This document shows positions 20,126 through 31,865 of a DNA stretch of 64,000 nucleotides, piece by piece. The DNA lies in NCBI GenBank assembly GCA_026225415.1, contig JAMFSS010000008.1, positions 109,219-173,218 on the forward strand, read 5' to 3'. The stretch's first letter is position 1, and every line of letters starts with the position of its first letter. The notes under the pieces were generated by a model. That model saw only the letters and a list, made by a program, of their open reading frames with translations, made no database searches and was not told where the DNA came from. The position numbers were made by a program, and so were the translations under genes. Origin of the DNA: Alphaproteobacteria bacterium. Lineage in GTDB: Bacteria; Pseudomonadota; Alphaproteobacteria; UBA9219.

Positions 20126-20145
20126 TTTCACAGACACATGTGAAA
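20126..20145. promoter_or_regulatory. TTTCACA/TGTGAAA palindrome upstream of kdp
   Basis: A perfect 7-bp inverted repeat, TTTCACA at 20126-20132 and TGTGAAA at 20139-20145, has a 6-bp spacer. Another TGTGAAA stands at 19939-19945, near the operon start. The 339-bp stretch between the kdp operon and tRNA-Pro is AT-rich and holds no gene I can support. The palindrome could be an operator of an unidentified regulator. Confidence 0.35.
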
Positions 20146-20264
20146 TGAATTATGCTCACTTTTGTGAACAACATATTGAATGATAAAAACAATAACGAAA
20201 ATTGAGCGCACGCCCCCTAGTTTCGAAACTAGAGGAAACACATGCCTTAAGTTATTGAAAATAA

Positions 20265-20341
20265 TGGTCGGGACGACAGGATTTGAACCTGCGACCCCTA
20301 GTCCCCCAGACTAGTGCGCTACCAGGCTGCGCCACGTCCCG
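20265..20341 (-). tRNA. tRNA-Pro (anticodon GGG)
   Basis: The minus strand folds as a complete tRNA. Acceptor strands are CGGGACG and CGTCCCG with discriminator A and encoded CCA. The D arm has GCGC/GCGC. The anticodon stem CTAGT/ACTAG holds loop CTGGGGG with anticodon GGG, and the T arm has GGTTCAAATCC. It reads CCC codons. Its 3' end faces the kdp segment, whose far edge carries a copy of the 3' half at 10813-10858. Confidence 0.96.
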
Positions 20342-20524
20342 ACCTAAAAACCCCGTTAAGAGAGGCGCGAATATAGGGGCAAGCCCTGCCAAACGCAATA
20401 ACAGAATACGCTGGAATACCGGCCTTTTATCGCACTTGCCCTGCAACGCAAATCAGTTTAAACCCTCCATTATCGCGCTGCACTCTGCTGTGGCGCTTCC
20501 TCGCATCCTTATCGGTTTTGCCCC

Positions 20525-21697
20525 ATGAATATCCATGAATATCAGGCCAAAAGCCTTCTGAAAAAATATGGCGTTACAGTCCCCAACGGCGGCGTTGCCT
20601 TTACCCCTGCCGAAGCGGTTGACGTTGCCAAGACCCTGTCGACCCCTGTTTGGGTCGTGAAATCACAAATTCATGCAGGCGGTCGCGGCAAAGGCGGCGG
20701 CGTTAAAGTTGTGAAATCGCTGGCCGATGTCGAAGCCGAAGCCAAGCGCATGATCGGCATGACCTTGGTCACCCATCAAACGGGCCCCGCCGGACAAAAA
20801 GTTCAACGCGTCTATATTGAAGAAGGTTGCGATATTAAGCGCGAGCTGTATCTGAGCCTGCTGATCGACCGCGCCACCAGCCGCGTGACGATTATGGCCT
20901 CGACCGAAGGCGGCATGGAAATTGAAGAAGTGGCGGCCCATTCGCCCGAAAAAATCATCAAGGTCGCGATTGATCCCGTAACCGGCCTGCAACCTTATCA
21001 CGCGCGTCAGATTGCGTTTGGTTTGGGATTGAAAGACAAGCAAGTCGGCAAATGTGTCAGCTTCCTGCAATCGATGTATGCGGCGTTCACCGATCTGGAT
21101 TGCGCGATTGTCGAAATCAATCCATTGGTTGTCACCGGCGCTGATACCATCATCGCTTTGGATGCGAAAATCACGTTTGATGATAACGCTTTGTTCCGTC
21201 ATCCCGATATCGAAGCGATGCGCGACGAATCCGAAGAAGACCCCGCCGAAATCCTGGCCGGCAAGCATGGCCTGAACTACGTCAAGCTAGATGGTTCTAT
21301 CGGCTGTATGGTCAATGGCGCCGGTTTAGCGATGGCGACCATGGATATTGTGAAGCTGTATGGCGGCGAACCCGCCAACTTCCTCGATGTCGGCGGTGGC
21401 GCGACCAAGGAACGCGTAACCACGGCGTTTAAGATCATTCTGTCCGATAAAAACGTGCAAGGCATTTTTGTCAATATCTTTGGCGGCATTATGCGTTGCG
21501 ACATTATCGCCGAAGGCATCATCGCGGCGGCCAAGGAAGTGCAATTGCATGTGCCATTGGTTGTGCGTTTGGAAGGCACGAATGTCGATTTGGGCAAGAA
21601 GATTTTGGCCGAAAGCGGTTTGCCGATCCTGTCTGGTGATAATCTCGCCGATGGCGCAGAGAAGATCGTTAAAGCCGTTATGAAAAAAGCCGCATAA
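20525..21697 (+). CDS. sucC: Succinyl-CoA ligase (ADP-forming) beta subunit
   Basis: SucC (390 residues) forms the nucleotide-binding subunit of the TCA-cycle enzyme that converts succinyl-CoA to succinate with ATP synthesis. It starts with the family's MNIHEYQAK and has the ATP-grasp features [31 protein letters not shown] and [10 protein letters not shown], and ends with the CoA-ligase part ([10 protein letters not shown]). sucD follows after 12 bp. No other TCA genes are in the window. Confidence 0.97.
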   Translation: MNIHEYQAKSLLKKYGVTVPNGGVAFTPAEAVDVAKTLSTPVWVVKSQIHAGGRGKGGGVKVVKSLADVEAEAKRMIGMTLVTHQTGPAGQKVQRVYIEEGCDIKRELYLSLLIDRATSRVTIMASTEGGMEIEEVAAHSPEKIIKVAIDPVTGLQPYHARQIAFGLGLKDKQVGKCVSFLQSMYAAFTDLDCAIVEINPLVVTGADTIIALDAKITFDDNALFRHPDIEAMRDESEEDPAEILAGKHGLNYVKLDGSIGCMVNGAGLAMATMDIVKLYGGEPANFLDVGGGATKERVTTAFKIILSDKNVQGIFVNIFGGIMRCDIIAEGIIAAAKEVQLHVPLVVRLEGTNVDLGKKILAESGLPILSGDNLADGAEKIVKAVMKKAA

Positions 21698-21709
21698 TAA
21701 GGAACCAGC

Positions 21710-22585
21710 ATGTCCGTTCTCATCAATAAAAACACCAAAGTCATCTGTCAGGGCTTCACCGGCTCGCAAGGCACTTTCCATTCACAACAAGCCGTTGCTT
21801 ATGGCACGCAAATGGTCGGCGGCGTTACACCGGGCAAGGGCGGCACGCTGCATCTCGATCTGCCCGTGTTCGATACAGTTGCCGAAGCCAAATCCAAAAC
21901 CGGTTGCAACGCTTCCGTCATTTATGTTCCGCCTCCCTTTGCCGCCGATGCGATTTTGGAAGCGGTTGATGCGGAAATTCCTTTGGTTGTCTGCATCACC
22001 GAAGGCATCCCCACGCTTGACATGGTGCGCGTCAAACGCGCGATGCAGGGCAGCAAGACACGTTTGATCGGGCCTAACTGCCCCGGCGTTATCACGCCCG
22101 GCGAATGCAAAATCGGCATCATGCCCGGCCACATCCACAAACGCGGCAAGATCGCGATTGTGTCGCGCTCCGGCACATTGACCTATGAAGCCGTTGCACA
22201 AACGACCGCAACCGGCCTTGGCCAAACCACCTGTATTGGTATCGGCGGCGACCCCGTTAATGGCACCAACTTTGTCGATTGTTTGGAAATGTTCCTGAAT
22301 GACGATGAAACACAGGGCATCATCATGATAGGCGAAATCGGCGGCAGTGCCGAAGCCGAAGGCGCGGCGTTTTACAAAGCGTTCAAGAAGAAGAAACCAA
22401 TTGTCGGCTTTATCGCCGGTGTCACGGCGCCTCCGGGTCGTCGTATGGGCCATGCGGGCGCGATTATCTCGGGCGGTGCCGACACGGCAGAAGCCAAGAT
22501 CGAAGCAATGAAATCGGCAGGTTTCTTTGTTTCCGACAGCCCCGCCGCGCTGGGCACCACCATGCTGAAAGCTATGGCGGCTTAA
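21710..22585 (+). CDS. sucD: Succinyl-CoA ligase alpha subunit
   Basis: SucD (291 residues) carries the CoA-binding domain ([22 protein letters not shown]) and the catalytic, phosphorylated histidine in [13 protein letters not shown]. The Rossmann and ligase domains are in the usual order, with [19 protein letters not shown] in the middle. It forms the enzyme together with sucC directly upstream; an AAGGAACC ribosome binding site lies just before the ATG. Confidence 0.97.
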   Translation: MSVLINKNTKVICQGFTGSQGTFHSQQAVAYGTQMVGGVTPGKGGTLHLDLPVFDTVAEAKSKTGCNASVIYVPPPFAADAILEAVDAEIPLVVCITEGIPTLDMVRVKRAMQGSKTRLIGPNCPGVITPGECKIGIMPGHIHKRGKIAIVSRSGTLTYEAVAQTTATGLGQTTCIGIGGDPVNGTNFVDCLEMFLNDDETQGIIMIGEIGGSAEAEGAAFYKAFKKKKPIVGFIAGVTAPPGRRMGHAGAIISGGADTAEAKIEAMKSAGFFVSDSPAALGTTMLKAMAA

Positions 22586-22691
22586 TCTGGCCGTCTATTT
22601 GGCTTTTTGTGTTAACCATAGATCGCGATTGACGGTGATTTAGGGGACATGCAAAGCTTGCGCATAATTTCATTTATATGAAGGATGTGCC

Positions 22692-23234
22692 ATGAGCCAA
22701 GCAGCCCCCGCCCCCGTTACGCCCTCTGCCGCCGAAGAAACAATGCACGTCTTTGTTGTGCCTTGGTTTAGATATGAAAGCTGGCTTAAAATAAATGGTA
22801 CGCCTACAGGCATAAGCGTTCATAAAATGCCGAGTGATTTAAAGATTTTTAGAAGTAATTATGAAGAATCTTTAGCGCAGTCTCATATCGATGCCTTGAC
22901 GAGGCTTGCCAACGATCCAGACACACCGGCAACCATCAAAGAATCCATGTTGAAAGATGCCGCCGAAATGGAAGCAAGAATGCGCTCTAAAAACTTTCCT
23001 CGCTCACCGGACGAATTTCCTATACCCAACATGGCACTTGTCCAAACCGTAGAAATCTCTCAAACAAGCACAGTGGCGCACCAACTATCTGACATCAGCT
23101 CATTCACATGCTTTGGAGTCATGTTAGAAAAAACAGCCTTGGAAACAGTCCTAGCGAATGAATTCATGCAGCCTTGCCCCTCTTGCCCCACGACCAACCC
23201 ACGCTCTATTGCTGCACCAACTGCAGAAGCGTAA
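22692..23234 (+). CDS. Hypothetical protein, 180 residues
   Basis: I do not recognise this protein. It has no signal peptide or membrane helix. An Ala/Pro-rich start (APAPVTPSAAEE) is followed by a mixed central part, a charged helix (KESMLKDAAEMEARMR), and a C-terminal Cys pair in PCPSCPT. AAGGA stands before the ATG, which supports translation. Base composition is lower in GC than sucCD and rsmE on either side, so it may be a later arrival. Confidence 0.6.
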   Translation: MSQAAPAPVTPSAAEETMHVFVVPWFRYESWLKINGTPTGISVHKMPSDLKIFRSNYEESLAQSHIDALTRLANDPDTPATIKESMLKDAAEMEARMRSKNFPRSPDEFPIPNMALVQTVEISQTSTVAHQLSDISSFTCFGVMLEKTALETVLANEFMQPCPSCPTTNPRSIAAPTAEA

Positions 23235-23270
23235 TTTGGCAATTTATAAGACAGGCGTACAGCTCACTCA

Positions 23271-24017
23271 ATGACTGATATCCGCCACACACACCGTCTC
23301 TTCACCACCGCCGCGCTGGCGCCAAAGGCGATTGCGCCTTTGTCGGAAGACCAAACGCATCATCTGGTTCATGTGTTGCGACTGGCGACTGGTGATGTTT
23401 TGCGTTTGTTTAATGAACGCGACGGCGAATATGTGGCGGTGGTAACGGCCACCGGCAAAAAAACCATCGAAGTCACCGCGCAAGAACAAATTCGCGCCGC
23501 AGCAAGCGAAGCTGATTTGTGGTTATGCCCTGCGCCGATTAAAAAAACCCATTTCGATTATATGATCGAAAAAGCAACCGAATTGGGCGTATCGGAAATT
23601 CAGCCTATCCTGACCCATCGCACGCAAATCCGCGAAGTGAATGCCGACCGTTTGTATAAAATTTGCCGCGAGGCCGCCGAACAGTCCGACCGGCTATCGG
23701 TGCCGGCGATTGGTTTGCCGGTTTCTATCGCCGATTTAGTGAGCGTGTTTCCCGCCGACCGCGCCGCGATTATTTGCGCGGAATATGGCGAGGCTGCGCC
23801 GGTACATGCCGCGTTATCGTCCCTTGCCCTGCAAAAATTCACCAAGGCCGCGATTATCACGGGGCCTGAAGGCGGGTTTGCGGAAGAGGAATTCGACGCG
23901 TTGCGCCAAATACCCAATGCGCATTTTGTCCGTTTGGGCCCGCGCATTCTCCGCGCCGATACCGCCGCGATTGCGGCGATTACCTGCTGGCAAGCCGTTC
24001 GCGGCGACTGGCGATAA
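23271..24017 (+). CDS. rsmE: 16S rRNA m3U1498 methyltransferase
   Basis: RsmE methylates U1498 of 16S rRNA using S-adenosylmethionine. The N-terminal PUA-like part begins RHTHRLFTTAAL. The C-terminal SPOUT knot shows IITGPEGGFAEEEFDAL and RLGPRILRADTAAIAAI. The length of 248 residues matches the family. It converges with the methyltransferase gene on the minus strand, with 5 bp between stops. Confidence 0.93.
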   Translation: MTDIRHTHRLFTTAALAPKAIAPLSEDQTHHLVHVLRLATGDVLRLFNERDGEYVAVVTATGKKTIEVTAQEQIRAAASEADLWLCPAPIKKTHFDYMIEKATELGVSEIQPILTHRTQIREVNADRLYKICREAAEQSDRLSVPAIGLPVSIADLVSVFPADRAAIICAEYGEAAPVHAALSSLALQKFTKAAIITGPEGGFAEEEFDALRQIPNAHFVRLGPRILRADTAAIAAITCWQAVRGDWR

Positions 24018-24022
24018 AACGA

Positions 24023-24765
24023 TTATTTGGCTTGCCGGAATTCAACCGCCCCGCAATGCCGCAGAATATTCTCGGCCTCATCGGTAAAACCACCCTCGGC
24101 ATTATGCAAACCCAGAGGCTGGCAATGCTGCACAAATTGCGGGGCGTCTTTGCGCGCGCGGATGATGATGCGTTTGGCCTCACCACCCGTTTTCGGCGAT
24201 AAGGGCAAAATCTCGATTTCACCGAAGCAACAGCGCAAATGAAAACAGATTTCCTTTAAACGGTCGGCGCGGTGAATAAGCGTCAGGCTGCCCGATGTTT
24301 TCAACGCCGCGCCTGCCGACGCGACCCATGCACCCAAATCACCGTCTTTGTCGGCATTGGCGGTGCGACGATGCGCATCATCCGAAACATCATGCCGCGC
24401 TTCGTCATGGAAAGGCGGGTTCATCAACACATGGTCAAACGCGCCCGCCATTTCCGGCGGCAACGCGGCAACATCACCCACACGCACGCGCAATCCACCG
24501 GCAAAAACATTCCGCGCGATATTGCGTTGGCAGATTGTGGTGAGTTCAGTTTGGATTTCTATACCCATACCCCGCACGTCTTCATTGCGGCACGCAACCG
24601 CCAGCATCGCCCCGCCCACACCGCACCCCATATCCAATATAGTATCGCCCGCCACAACGGGCACAGCAGCAGCCAGCAAAACAGTATCAACCGCCACGCG
24701 AAAGCCATGGGCCGGTTGTTCCAACGCGACGCGTTTGTTTAATATGCCGTCAAGGGTGGTTTCCA

Positions 24766-24766
<1 letters not shown>
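24023..24766 (-). CDS. TrmN6-like N6-adenine methyltransferase
   Basis: A Rossmann methyltransferase of 247 residues. Motif I is DMGCGVGGAMLAVA and the amino-methylating motif is LMNPPFHDEA. The arrangement resembles YfiC/TrmN6, which modifies A37 of tRNA1-Val. The start is a GTG at 24766 that overlaps the TAG stop of uvrB (TAGTG), so it is translationally coupled to uvrB. Substrate assignment is by similarity only. Confidence 0.8.
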
Positions 24767-26874
<2,108 letters not shown>

Positions 26875-26959
26875 GTTTTAACCATTATTTTCTTTAGGAT
26901 AGTATATTGGTTTGTTATAAAATGCGCCAACAATTACAGGAAAGTATTGCAAAAAAACC

Positions 26960-27817
26960 ATGTCGAATACTGTAAAACCAGAAACTATTGTCATTAAAAT
27001 CGGTACCGATGCCCTCAGCAAAGGCGGCAAGCCGGAAGTGCCTCTTTTGAAAAAGCTGGTCGCGGAAATCGCCACGCTTAAAAAGGACGGGCATCATGTC
27101 GTGGTCGTGTCTTCGGGCGCCGTTGGCGCCGGACGCGCCTTTATTAAAGGCGCATATGAAATAACCGCCAGAAGCGAGATCATAGAAAAACAACTGCTCG
27201 CCAGCATTGGACAACCGCGGCTTATGAACACTTATACACGCCTGTTTTCCACGCATGGGCTGCATGCCACGCAAGTCCTGTTGACCCATGATAATTGCCG
27301 GGGCAAAGGTCTTGAAGAACTTACCCATTATTTTGACGGCGTTCGCAGAAATCCGATTTTTGTGCCTATCGTCAATGAAAACGACACGGTATCGACCGAA
27401 GAATTAGAAGAATTAAAGGTTTTCAGAGATAATGACGAACTGGCCGTTTTGGTCGCAAAACTTGTCGGCGCCAATCGGGTCATTTTATTGACGAATGTCG
27501 AGGGTGTTTTCAATCACCACCCCTCAAGACCCGGAGCCCAGCTCATCCCCGTCCTCCATCTTTCCTGCCCTGCGCCCCTTACTATCGACACAAGCGGCAA
27601 ATCCGATAACGGCAGAGGCAGCATGGAAAGCAAGCTCAATGCAGCCCGCCAGTTGCATAGAGCGGGCATCAATGCCCATATCGCATCGTCGCGCACCCCC
27701 GACATTATTACCCGCATCATGAAGAACGAGGATGTTGGCACCTATATTCCGCGCGTTCTTCCAGACAAATGGGTTCCGGCCACGCGCACAGGCAAAACAT
27801 TTGAGGCCGCGCTTTAA
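26960..27817 (+). CDS. proB: Glutamate 5-kinase without PUA domain
   Basis: ProB phosphorylates glutamate in the first step of proline synthesis. The amino-acid-kinase fold shows VIKIGTDALSKGG near residue 12, VVVVSSGAVGAGR, FVPIVNENDTVS and GRGSMESKLNAA. The protein has 285 residues and ends soon after the kinase domain, so the C-terminal PUA domain present in the E. coli enzyme (367 residues) is absent. proA is not next to it. It is divergent from uvrB. Confidence 0.9.
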   Translation: MSNTVKPETIVIKIGTDALSKGGKPEVPLLKKLVAEIATLKKDGHHVVVVSSGAVGAGRAFIKGAYEITARSEIIEKQLLASIGQPRLMNTYTRLFSTHGLHATQVLLTHDNCRGKGLEELTHYFDGVRRNPIFVPIVNENDTVSTEELEELKVFRDNDELAVLVAKLVGANRVILLTNVEGVFNHHPSRPGAQLIPVLHLSCPAPLTIDTSGKSDNGRGSMESKLNAARQLHRAGINAHIASSRTPDIITRIMKNEDVGTYIPRVLPDKWVPATRTGKTFEAAL

Positions 27818-27881
27818 GCCTTTGGCAATGCCGAAAATCCTGCTAAAACAGGGGTGTTCCAGCGTTTCCCCATAGGTAGTT

Positions 27882-29228
27882 ATGTCCGTCAATGTCCGCA
27901 TCGCCCCCTCGCCCACCGGATTGCTCCATATCGGCAATATCCGCGCAGCCTTGTTCAACTATCTGTTCGCCAAAAAACACGGCGGCTCATTTATGTTGCG
28001 GCTGGACGATACTGACAGCACGCGTTCGACCCAGGAATTTGCCGACGCGATCAAACGCGATCTGACATGGTTGGGTTTAACATGGGATAATTTTGCCCGC
28101 CAATCCGACCGTTTGGCGCGATACAGCGAAGTGTTGGAACAGCTGAAATTATCGGGCCATGTTTATCCTTGCTATGAAACGCAGGGCGAATTGGACCTGA
28201 AACGCAAAACGCAATTGGGTCGTGGATTGCCACCCGTTTATGACCGCGCCGCGCTGAAACTTACGGATGCCGACCGCGCCGCGTTTGATGCGCAAGGGCT
28301 CAAACCGCATTGGCGGTTTAAACTGAACCATACCGATGTATCGTGGGATGATTTGGTTCAGGGGCGCAAGACATTTCCGGCATCATCCATTTCCGATCCG
28401 GTTTTGGTGCGCGGCGATGGCGTGCCGCTTTATACTTTCTGTTCCGTGGTCGATGATGTGGATGATAAAACCACCCATATTATCCGCGGTGAAGATCATG
28501 TCACCAACACTGTTGTGCAAATCCAAATCTGGCAGGCTGTGACTGCGCTTCCCTTACCAGCTTTTGCCCATTTCCCGTTAATTGTCAGTGCCAGCGGCAT
28601 TGAAATGAGCAAGCGTCTGGGCACTTTGTCGATCGCCAGCATGCGCGATGACATGCAGATTGAACCGATGGCGATTAACGCGCTTTTGGCCAAACTGGGC
28701 ACATCCGACCCCATCGCACCGCGTTTGACCGTGGCCGAACTTGCCACTGAATTCGATCTCGATAAAATTTCCAGCTCCACACCGAAATTCGATCTGGAAG
28801 AACTGAAAATGCTAAATGCCAAAATTCTACACCTAACGCCTTTTGCGTCAGTGCGCGAACGGCTGGCGAGCATGGGTTTGGATGCTATTGATGAGAATTT
28901 CTGGAACATTGCCCGCGCCAACATTACGATGCTGGGCGATATCCACAACTGGTGGAAAGTGGCGCAAGGCCCGGTAACGCCCGTTATTCAAGACGCCGAT
29001 TTTCTGTCGCAAGCGGCATCTGCCCTGCCGCCCGCGCCGTGGAACGACAACACATGGGGCGCCTGGACGGCGCAGATAAAAGAAAAGACGGGCCGCAAGG
29101 GCAAGGAACTTTTCATGCCGTTACGCCTTGCGCTCACGGCGCAGGAACATGGACCAGAGATGAAATGCCTGTTGCCGATTATCGGCGAAAAACGGGTGCG
29201 TGATTTGCTTGCCGGAAAGGCCGCGTAA
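27882..29228 (+). CDS. gltX: Glutamyl-tRNA synthetase
   Basis: A class I synthetase of 448 residues. The HIGH-type motif is in RIAPSPTGLLHIGNIRAALF and the KMSKS-type motif is EMSKRLGTLS. The middle has IRGEDHVTNTVVQI, as in GluRS. Many alphaproteobacteria carry two GltX proteins, one of which may charge tRNA-Gln for the amidotransferase route; which one this is cannot be told. cysE begins directly after the stop. Confidence 0.94.
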   Translation: MSVNVRIAPSPTGLLHIGNIRAALFNYLFAKKHGGSFMLRLDDTDSTRSTQEFADAIKRDLTWLGLTWDNFARQSDRLARYSEVLEQLKLSGHVYPCYETQGELDLKRKTQLGRGLPPVYDRAALKLTDADRAAFDAQGLKPHWRFKLNHTDVSWDDLVQGRKTFPASSISDPVLVRGDGVPLYTFCSVVDDVDDKTTHIIRGEDHVTNTVVQIQIWQAVTALPLPAFAHFPLIVSASGIEMSKRLGTLSIASMRDDMQIEPMAINALLAKLGTSDPIAPRLTVAELATEFDLDKISSSTPKFDLEELKMLNAKILHLTPFASVRERLASMGLDAIDENFWNIARANITMLGDIHNWWKVAQGPVTPVIQDADFLSQAASALPPAPWNDNTWGAWTAQIKEKTGRKGKELFMPLRLALTAQEHGPEMKCLLPIIGEKRVRDLLAGKAA

Positions 29229-30020
29229 ATGAATGCCGTAAAAATCAAAACTTCATCCCTGTGGCCGCGCCTGCAACAGGAAGCCCAATTGCAGAAGAAA
29301 CAAGAGCCATTGCTGGCCAGTTTTCTGCACGCCTCCATCACCGCGCATAAAACATTTTCGGAGTCGCTTGGTTACGTCCTTGCACATAAACTGGCCGACC
29401 CCAATCTGGGTTCCGTTCCTTTATGGCGTTTGTTTTCCGAAATTTACACGGAGCATAAATCCCTGTCGCGCGATGCGCTGCTTGACCTTGCCGCCATTTT
29501 GGAACGCGATCCTGCGGTGCGCACCGCCTCGCAAGCCTTCCTTTATTTCAAAGGTTTTCACGCCTTACAGGCCTATCGCATTGCGCATGTGTTGTGGCAA
29601 CAAAAACGCGAAGGGTTGGCTTATCATTTGCAAAACCGCATTGCGGAAGTTATCTCGGTCGATATCCACCCCGCCGCCAAAATTGGCCATGGCATTATGA
29701 TGGACCACGCCACCGGCGTTGTGATCGGTGAAACTACAGTAATTGGCGATAATGTTTCTATGCTACATGGTGTCACCTTGGGTGGCACCGGTAAAGAAAG
29801 CGGCGACCGCCACCCTAAAATAGGCAATGGCGTTTTGTTGGGAACCGGTTGCCGCGTTTTGGGCAATATCACACTGGGCGCGGGCGCCAAGGTTGCGGCG
29901 GGCAGTGTTGTGTTGGAAGATGTTCCCGCCCATACGACGGTGGCCGGCGTTCCCGCCAAAATTATCGGCAAATGCCACGGCGTGCCGGGCAAAACCATGA
30001 ACCAGAAAATTTGCAACTAA
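29229..30020 (+). CDS. cysE: Serine O-acetyltransferase
   Basis: CysE acetylates serine for cysteine synthesis. The N-terminal helical domain (SFLHASITAHKTF) is followed by left-handed beta-helix hexapeptides, with DIHPAAKIGHGIMMDHATG and the active-site region MLHGVTLGGTGKESGDRHPK. The protein has 263 residues. It abuts gltX and precedes cysS by 8 bp, which places cysteine formation and its charging onto tRNA in one operon. Confidence 0.95.
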   Translation: MNAVKIKTSSLWPRLQQEAQLQKKQEPLLASFLHASITAHKTFSESLGYVLAHKLADPNLGSVPLWRLFSEIYTEHKSLSRDALLDLAAILERDPAVRTASQAFLYFKGFHALQAYRIAHVLWQQKREGLAYHLQNRIAEVISVDIHPAAKIGHGIMMDHATGVVIGETTVIGDNVSMLHGVTLGGTGKESGDRHPKIGNGVLLGTGCRVLGNITLGAGAKVAAGSVVLEDVPAHTTVAGVPAKIIGKCHGVPGKTMNQKICN

Positions 30021-30028
30021 GGCGGCAT

Positions 30029-31411
30029 ATGCTTTATCTTCACAACACCCTGACGCGCGCCAAGGAAGAATTTAAACCGATCGACCCGAACCATATCAAA
30101 ATGTATGTGTGCGGCCCAACGGTTTATGATTTCGCCCATCTGGGTAATGCGCGCGCGATTGTGGTTTTTGATACGCTGTATCGTTTGTTGCAAAGGCATT
30201 ACCCGCAAGTCACCTATGCCCGCAATATTACGGATGTCGACGACAAGATTATGGCCAAAGCCGCAGAAACCGGCGAAAGCATCGAAACCATAACGACACG
30301 CACGACGCAGGCTTTCCATGACGATATGGCGGCATTGAACGCTTTGCCACCTACCGTCGAACCCCGCGCCACACAATATATCGGCGAGATGATCGACATG
30401 ATCAAAACCCTGATCAAAAAGGGGCATGCCTATGTCGGCGAAGGCCATGTGTTGTTCAATGTGCCGTCGATGCCCGATTATGGTCAACTGTCGCGTTCGA
30501 CACATGATGAATTGATAGCGGGTGCCCGCGTCGATATCGCACCCTATAAAAAAGATGCGACCGATTTTGTTTTATGGAAACCCAGCACCAAGGAACAGGT
30601 CGGTTGGGACAGCCCGTGGGGACGCGGTCGACCCGGCTGGCATATCGAATGTTCGGCGATGGCGGCAAAAAATCTGGGCGAGATTTTCGATATTCACGGC
30701 GGCGGCCTTGATCTGCGTTTCCCCCATCATGAAAATGAAATCGCGCAAAGCCGTTGTGTCCATGGCACCACTGTGATGGCCAATTACTGGCTGCATAACG
30801 GCTTTCTGATGGCCAATGGCGAGAAAATGTCAAAATCGCTTGGCAATTTTTATACGGTACGGGATTTGCTCACTGTTGCGCCCGGCGAAGCGTTGCGTCT
30901 TGCGCTTCTATCCAGCCATTATGCCAAGCCTTTGGATTTTTCGATTGAGGCGTTGCAAGCGGCGAAGGCAAAGCTTGATAAATGGTATGGTGCGTTACGT
31001 GTTGTGAATTGGACTCCACATACTACTGGCAAGCCAAATTCAGAAATTGAAGATGCTCTACTTGATGACTTGAACACTCCTTTAGTTATAAGTCATATTG
31101 ATGGTTTGGTAAAACACGTTCACGCACGAAGAATTTCACAAGGTGGAGGAGATGAAGGAGTTAAGAACGAACTCTTAAACAGTGCCCATACACTGGGCCT
31201 GCTTCAACAATCCCCCGAAGAATGGTTCCGCTGGCAACCTGCCGCGCAAACAGGCCCCACGGAATCTGAAATCGAAGCACAAATTACCGCCCGCCTCGCC
31301 GCGCGTCAGGCCAAAAATTACGCCGAATCCGACCGCATCCGTGACGCGCTTGCGGCACAGGGCGTTATACTGGAAGATGCCGCAACCGGCACGACATGGC
31401 GCAGAGGATAA
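30029..31411 (+). CDS. cysS: Cysteinyl-tRNA synthetase
   Basis: CysRS of 460 residues. The zinc/active-site motif is MYVCGPTVYDFAHLGNAR, followed by HIECSAMAAKNLG, DLRFPHHENEIAQS and the KMSKS loop EKMSKSLGNF. The start is ATG 30029 (MLYLHNTL), close behind cysE; the open frame extends further upstream inside cysE but without homology. Codons in about 31010-31190 are strikingly AT-rich compared with the rest of the gene, although the frame stays open and the domain looks continuous. Confidence 0.95.
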   Translation: MLYLHNTLTRAKEEFKPIDPNHIKMYVCGPTVYDFAHLGNARAIVVFDTLYRLLQRHYPQVTYARNITDVDDKIMAKAAETGESIETITTRTTQAFHDDMAALNALPPTVEPRATQYIGEMIDMIKTLIKKGHAYVGEGHVLFNVPSMPDYGQLSRSTHDELIAGARVDIAPYKKDATDFVLWKPSTKEQVGWDSPWGRGRPGWHIECSAMAAKNLGEIFDIHGGGLDLRFPHHENEIAQSRCVHGTTVMANYWLHNGFLMANGEKMSKSLGNFYTVRDLLTVAPGEALRLALLSSHYAKPLDFSIEALQAAKAKLDKWYGALRVVNWTPHTTGKPNSEIEDALLDDLNTPLVISHIDGLVKHVHARRISQGGGDEGVKNELLNSAHTLGLLQQSPEEWFRWQPAAQTGPTESEIEAQITARLAARQAKNYAESDRIRDALAAQGVILEDAATGTTWRRG

Positions 31412-31414
31412 AGA

Positions 31415-31858
31415 ATGACCACAATCAAACACCGCAATATCATCAAGGAAGTCAACGAAAACGCAGGGCGTCTGGAAAAAACCGCGGTGTGGATTACCGA
31501 CAAAGTCGGCACAATGGGCTTCTTTCTTATTATCTTCTTGTGGACGGCGTTCTGGCTGGGCTGGAACTTCCTCGCGCCCAAGGAATTGCAATTCGACCCG
31601 CCAATGGGTTTTGTGTTCTGGCTGTTCCTTTCCAACCTGATTCAAATCCTTCTTATGCCGCTCATCATGGTCGGCCAAAACATTCAGGGACGCCATGCCG
31701 AAGCCCGCGCCGAATATGATCTGGACGTCAATGTGAAGGCCGAAAACGAAATCGAAACCATCCTGCGCCATTTGGAAACGCAAAATAATATGCTCATCGC
31801 TTTGGTCGAAAAACAAGGCATGACTTTGGAAGAATGCCATAACAGACCACGCAAATAA
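31415..31858 (+). CDS. DUF1003-family membrane protein
   Basis: A 147-residue protein with two membrane helices (about residues 30-52 and 67-88) and a C-terminal helical tail. The pattern around FDPPMGFVFWLFLSNLIQIL and PLIMVGQNIQGRHAE is that of DUF1003 proteins, whose function is unknown. It begins 3 bp after cysS and is followed by trmJ after 7 bp, so it is part of the same run of genes. Confidence 0.8.
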   Translation: MTTIKHRNIIKEVNENAGRLEKTAVWITDKVGTMGFFLIIFLWTAFWLGWNFLAPKELQFDPPMGFVFWLFLSNLIQILLMPLIMVGQNIQGRHAEARAEYDLDVNVKAENEIETILRHLETQNNMLIALVEKQGMTLEECHNRPRK

Positions 31859-31865
31859 ATATAGT

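Noticed and set aside
22692-23234. Zinc-finger protein because of the CPSC pair
   Set aside because: Only one CxxC is present and no second ligand pair is seen, so a zinc-binding role is unsupported.
26875-26959. LexA box between uvrB and proB
   Set aside because: No GTTC-N7-GTTC or its complement was found in this gap.
29849-30028. 60-codon N-terminal extension of cysS
   Set aside because: It lies inside cysE in another frame and has no similarity to CysRS; the normal start at 30029 gives the family length.
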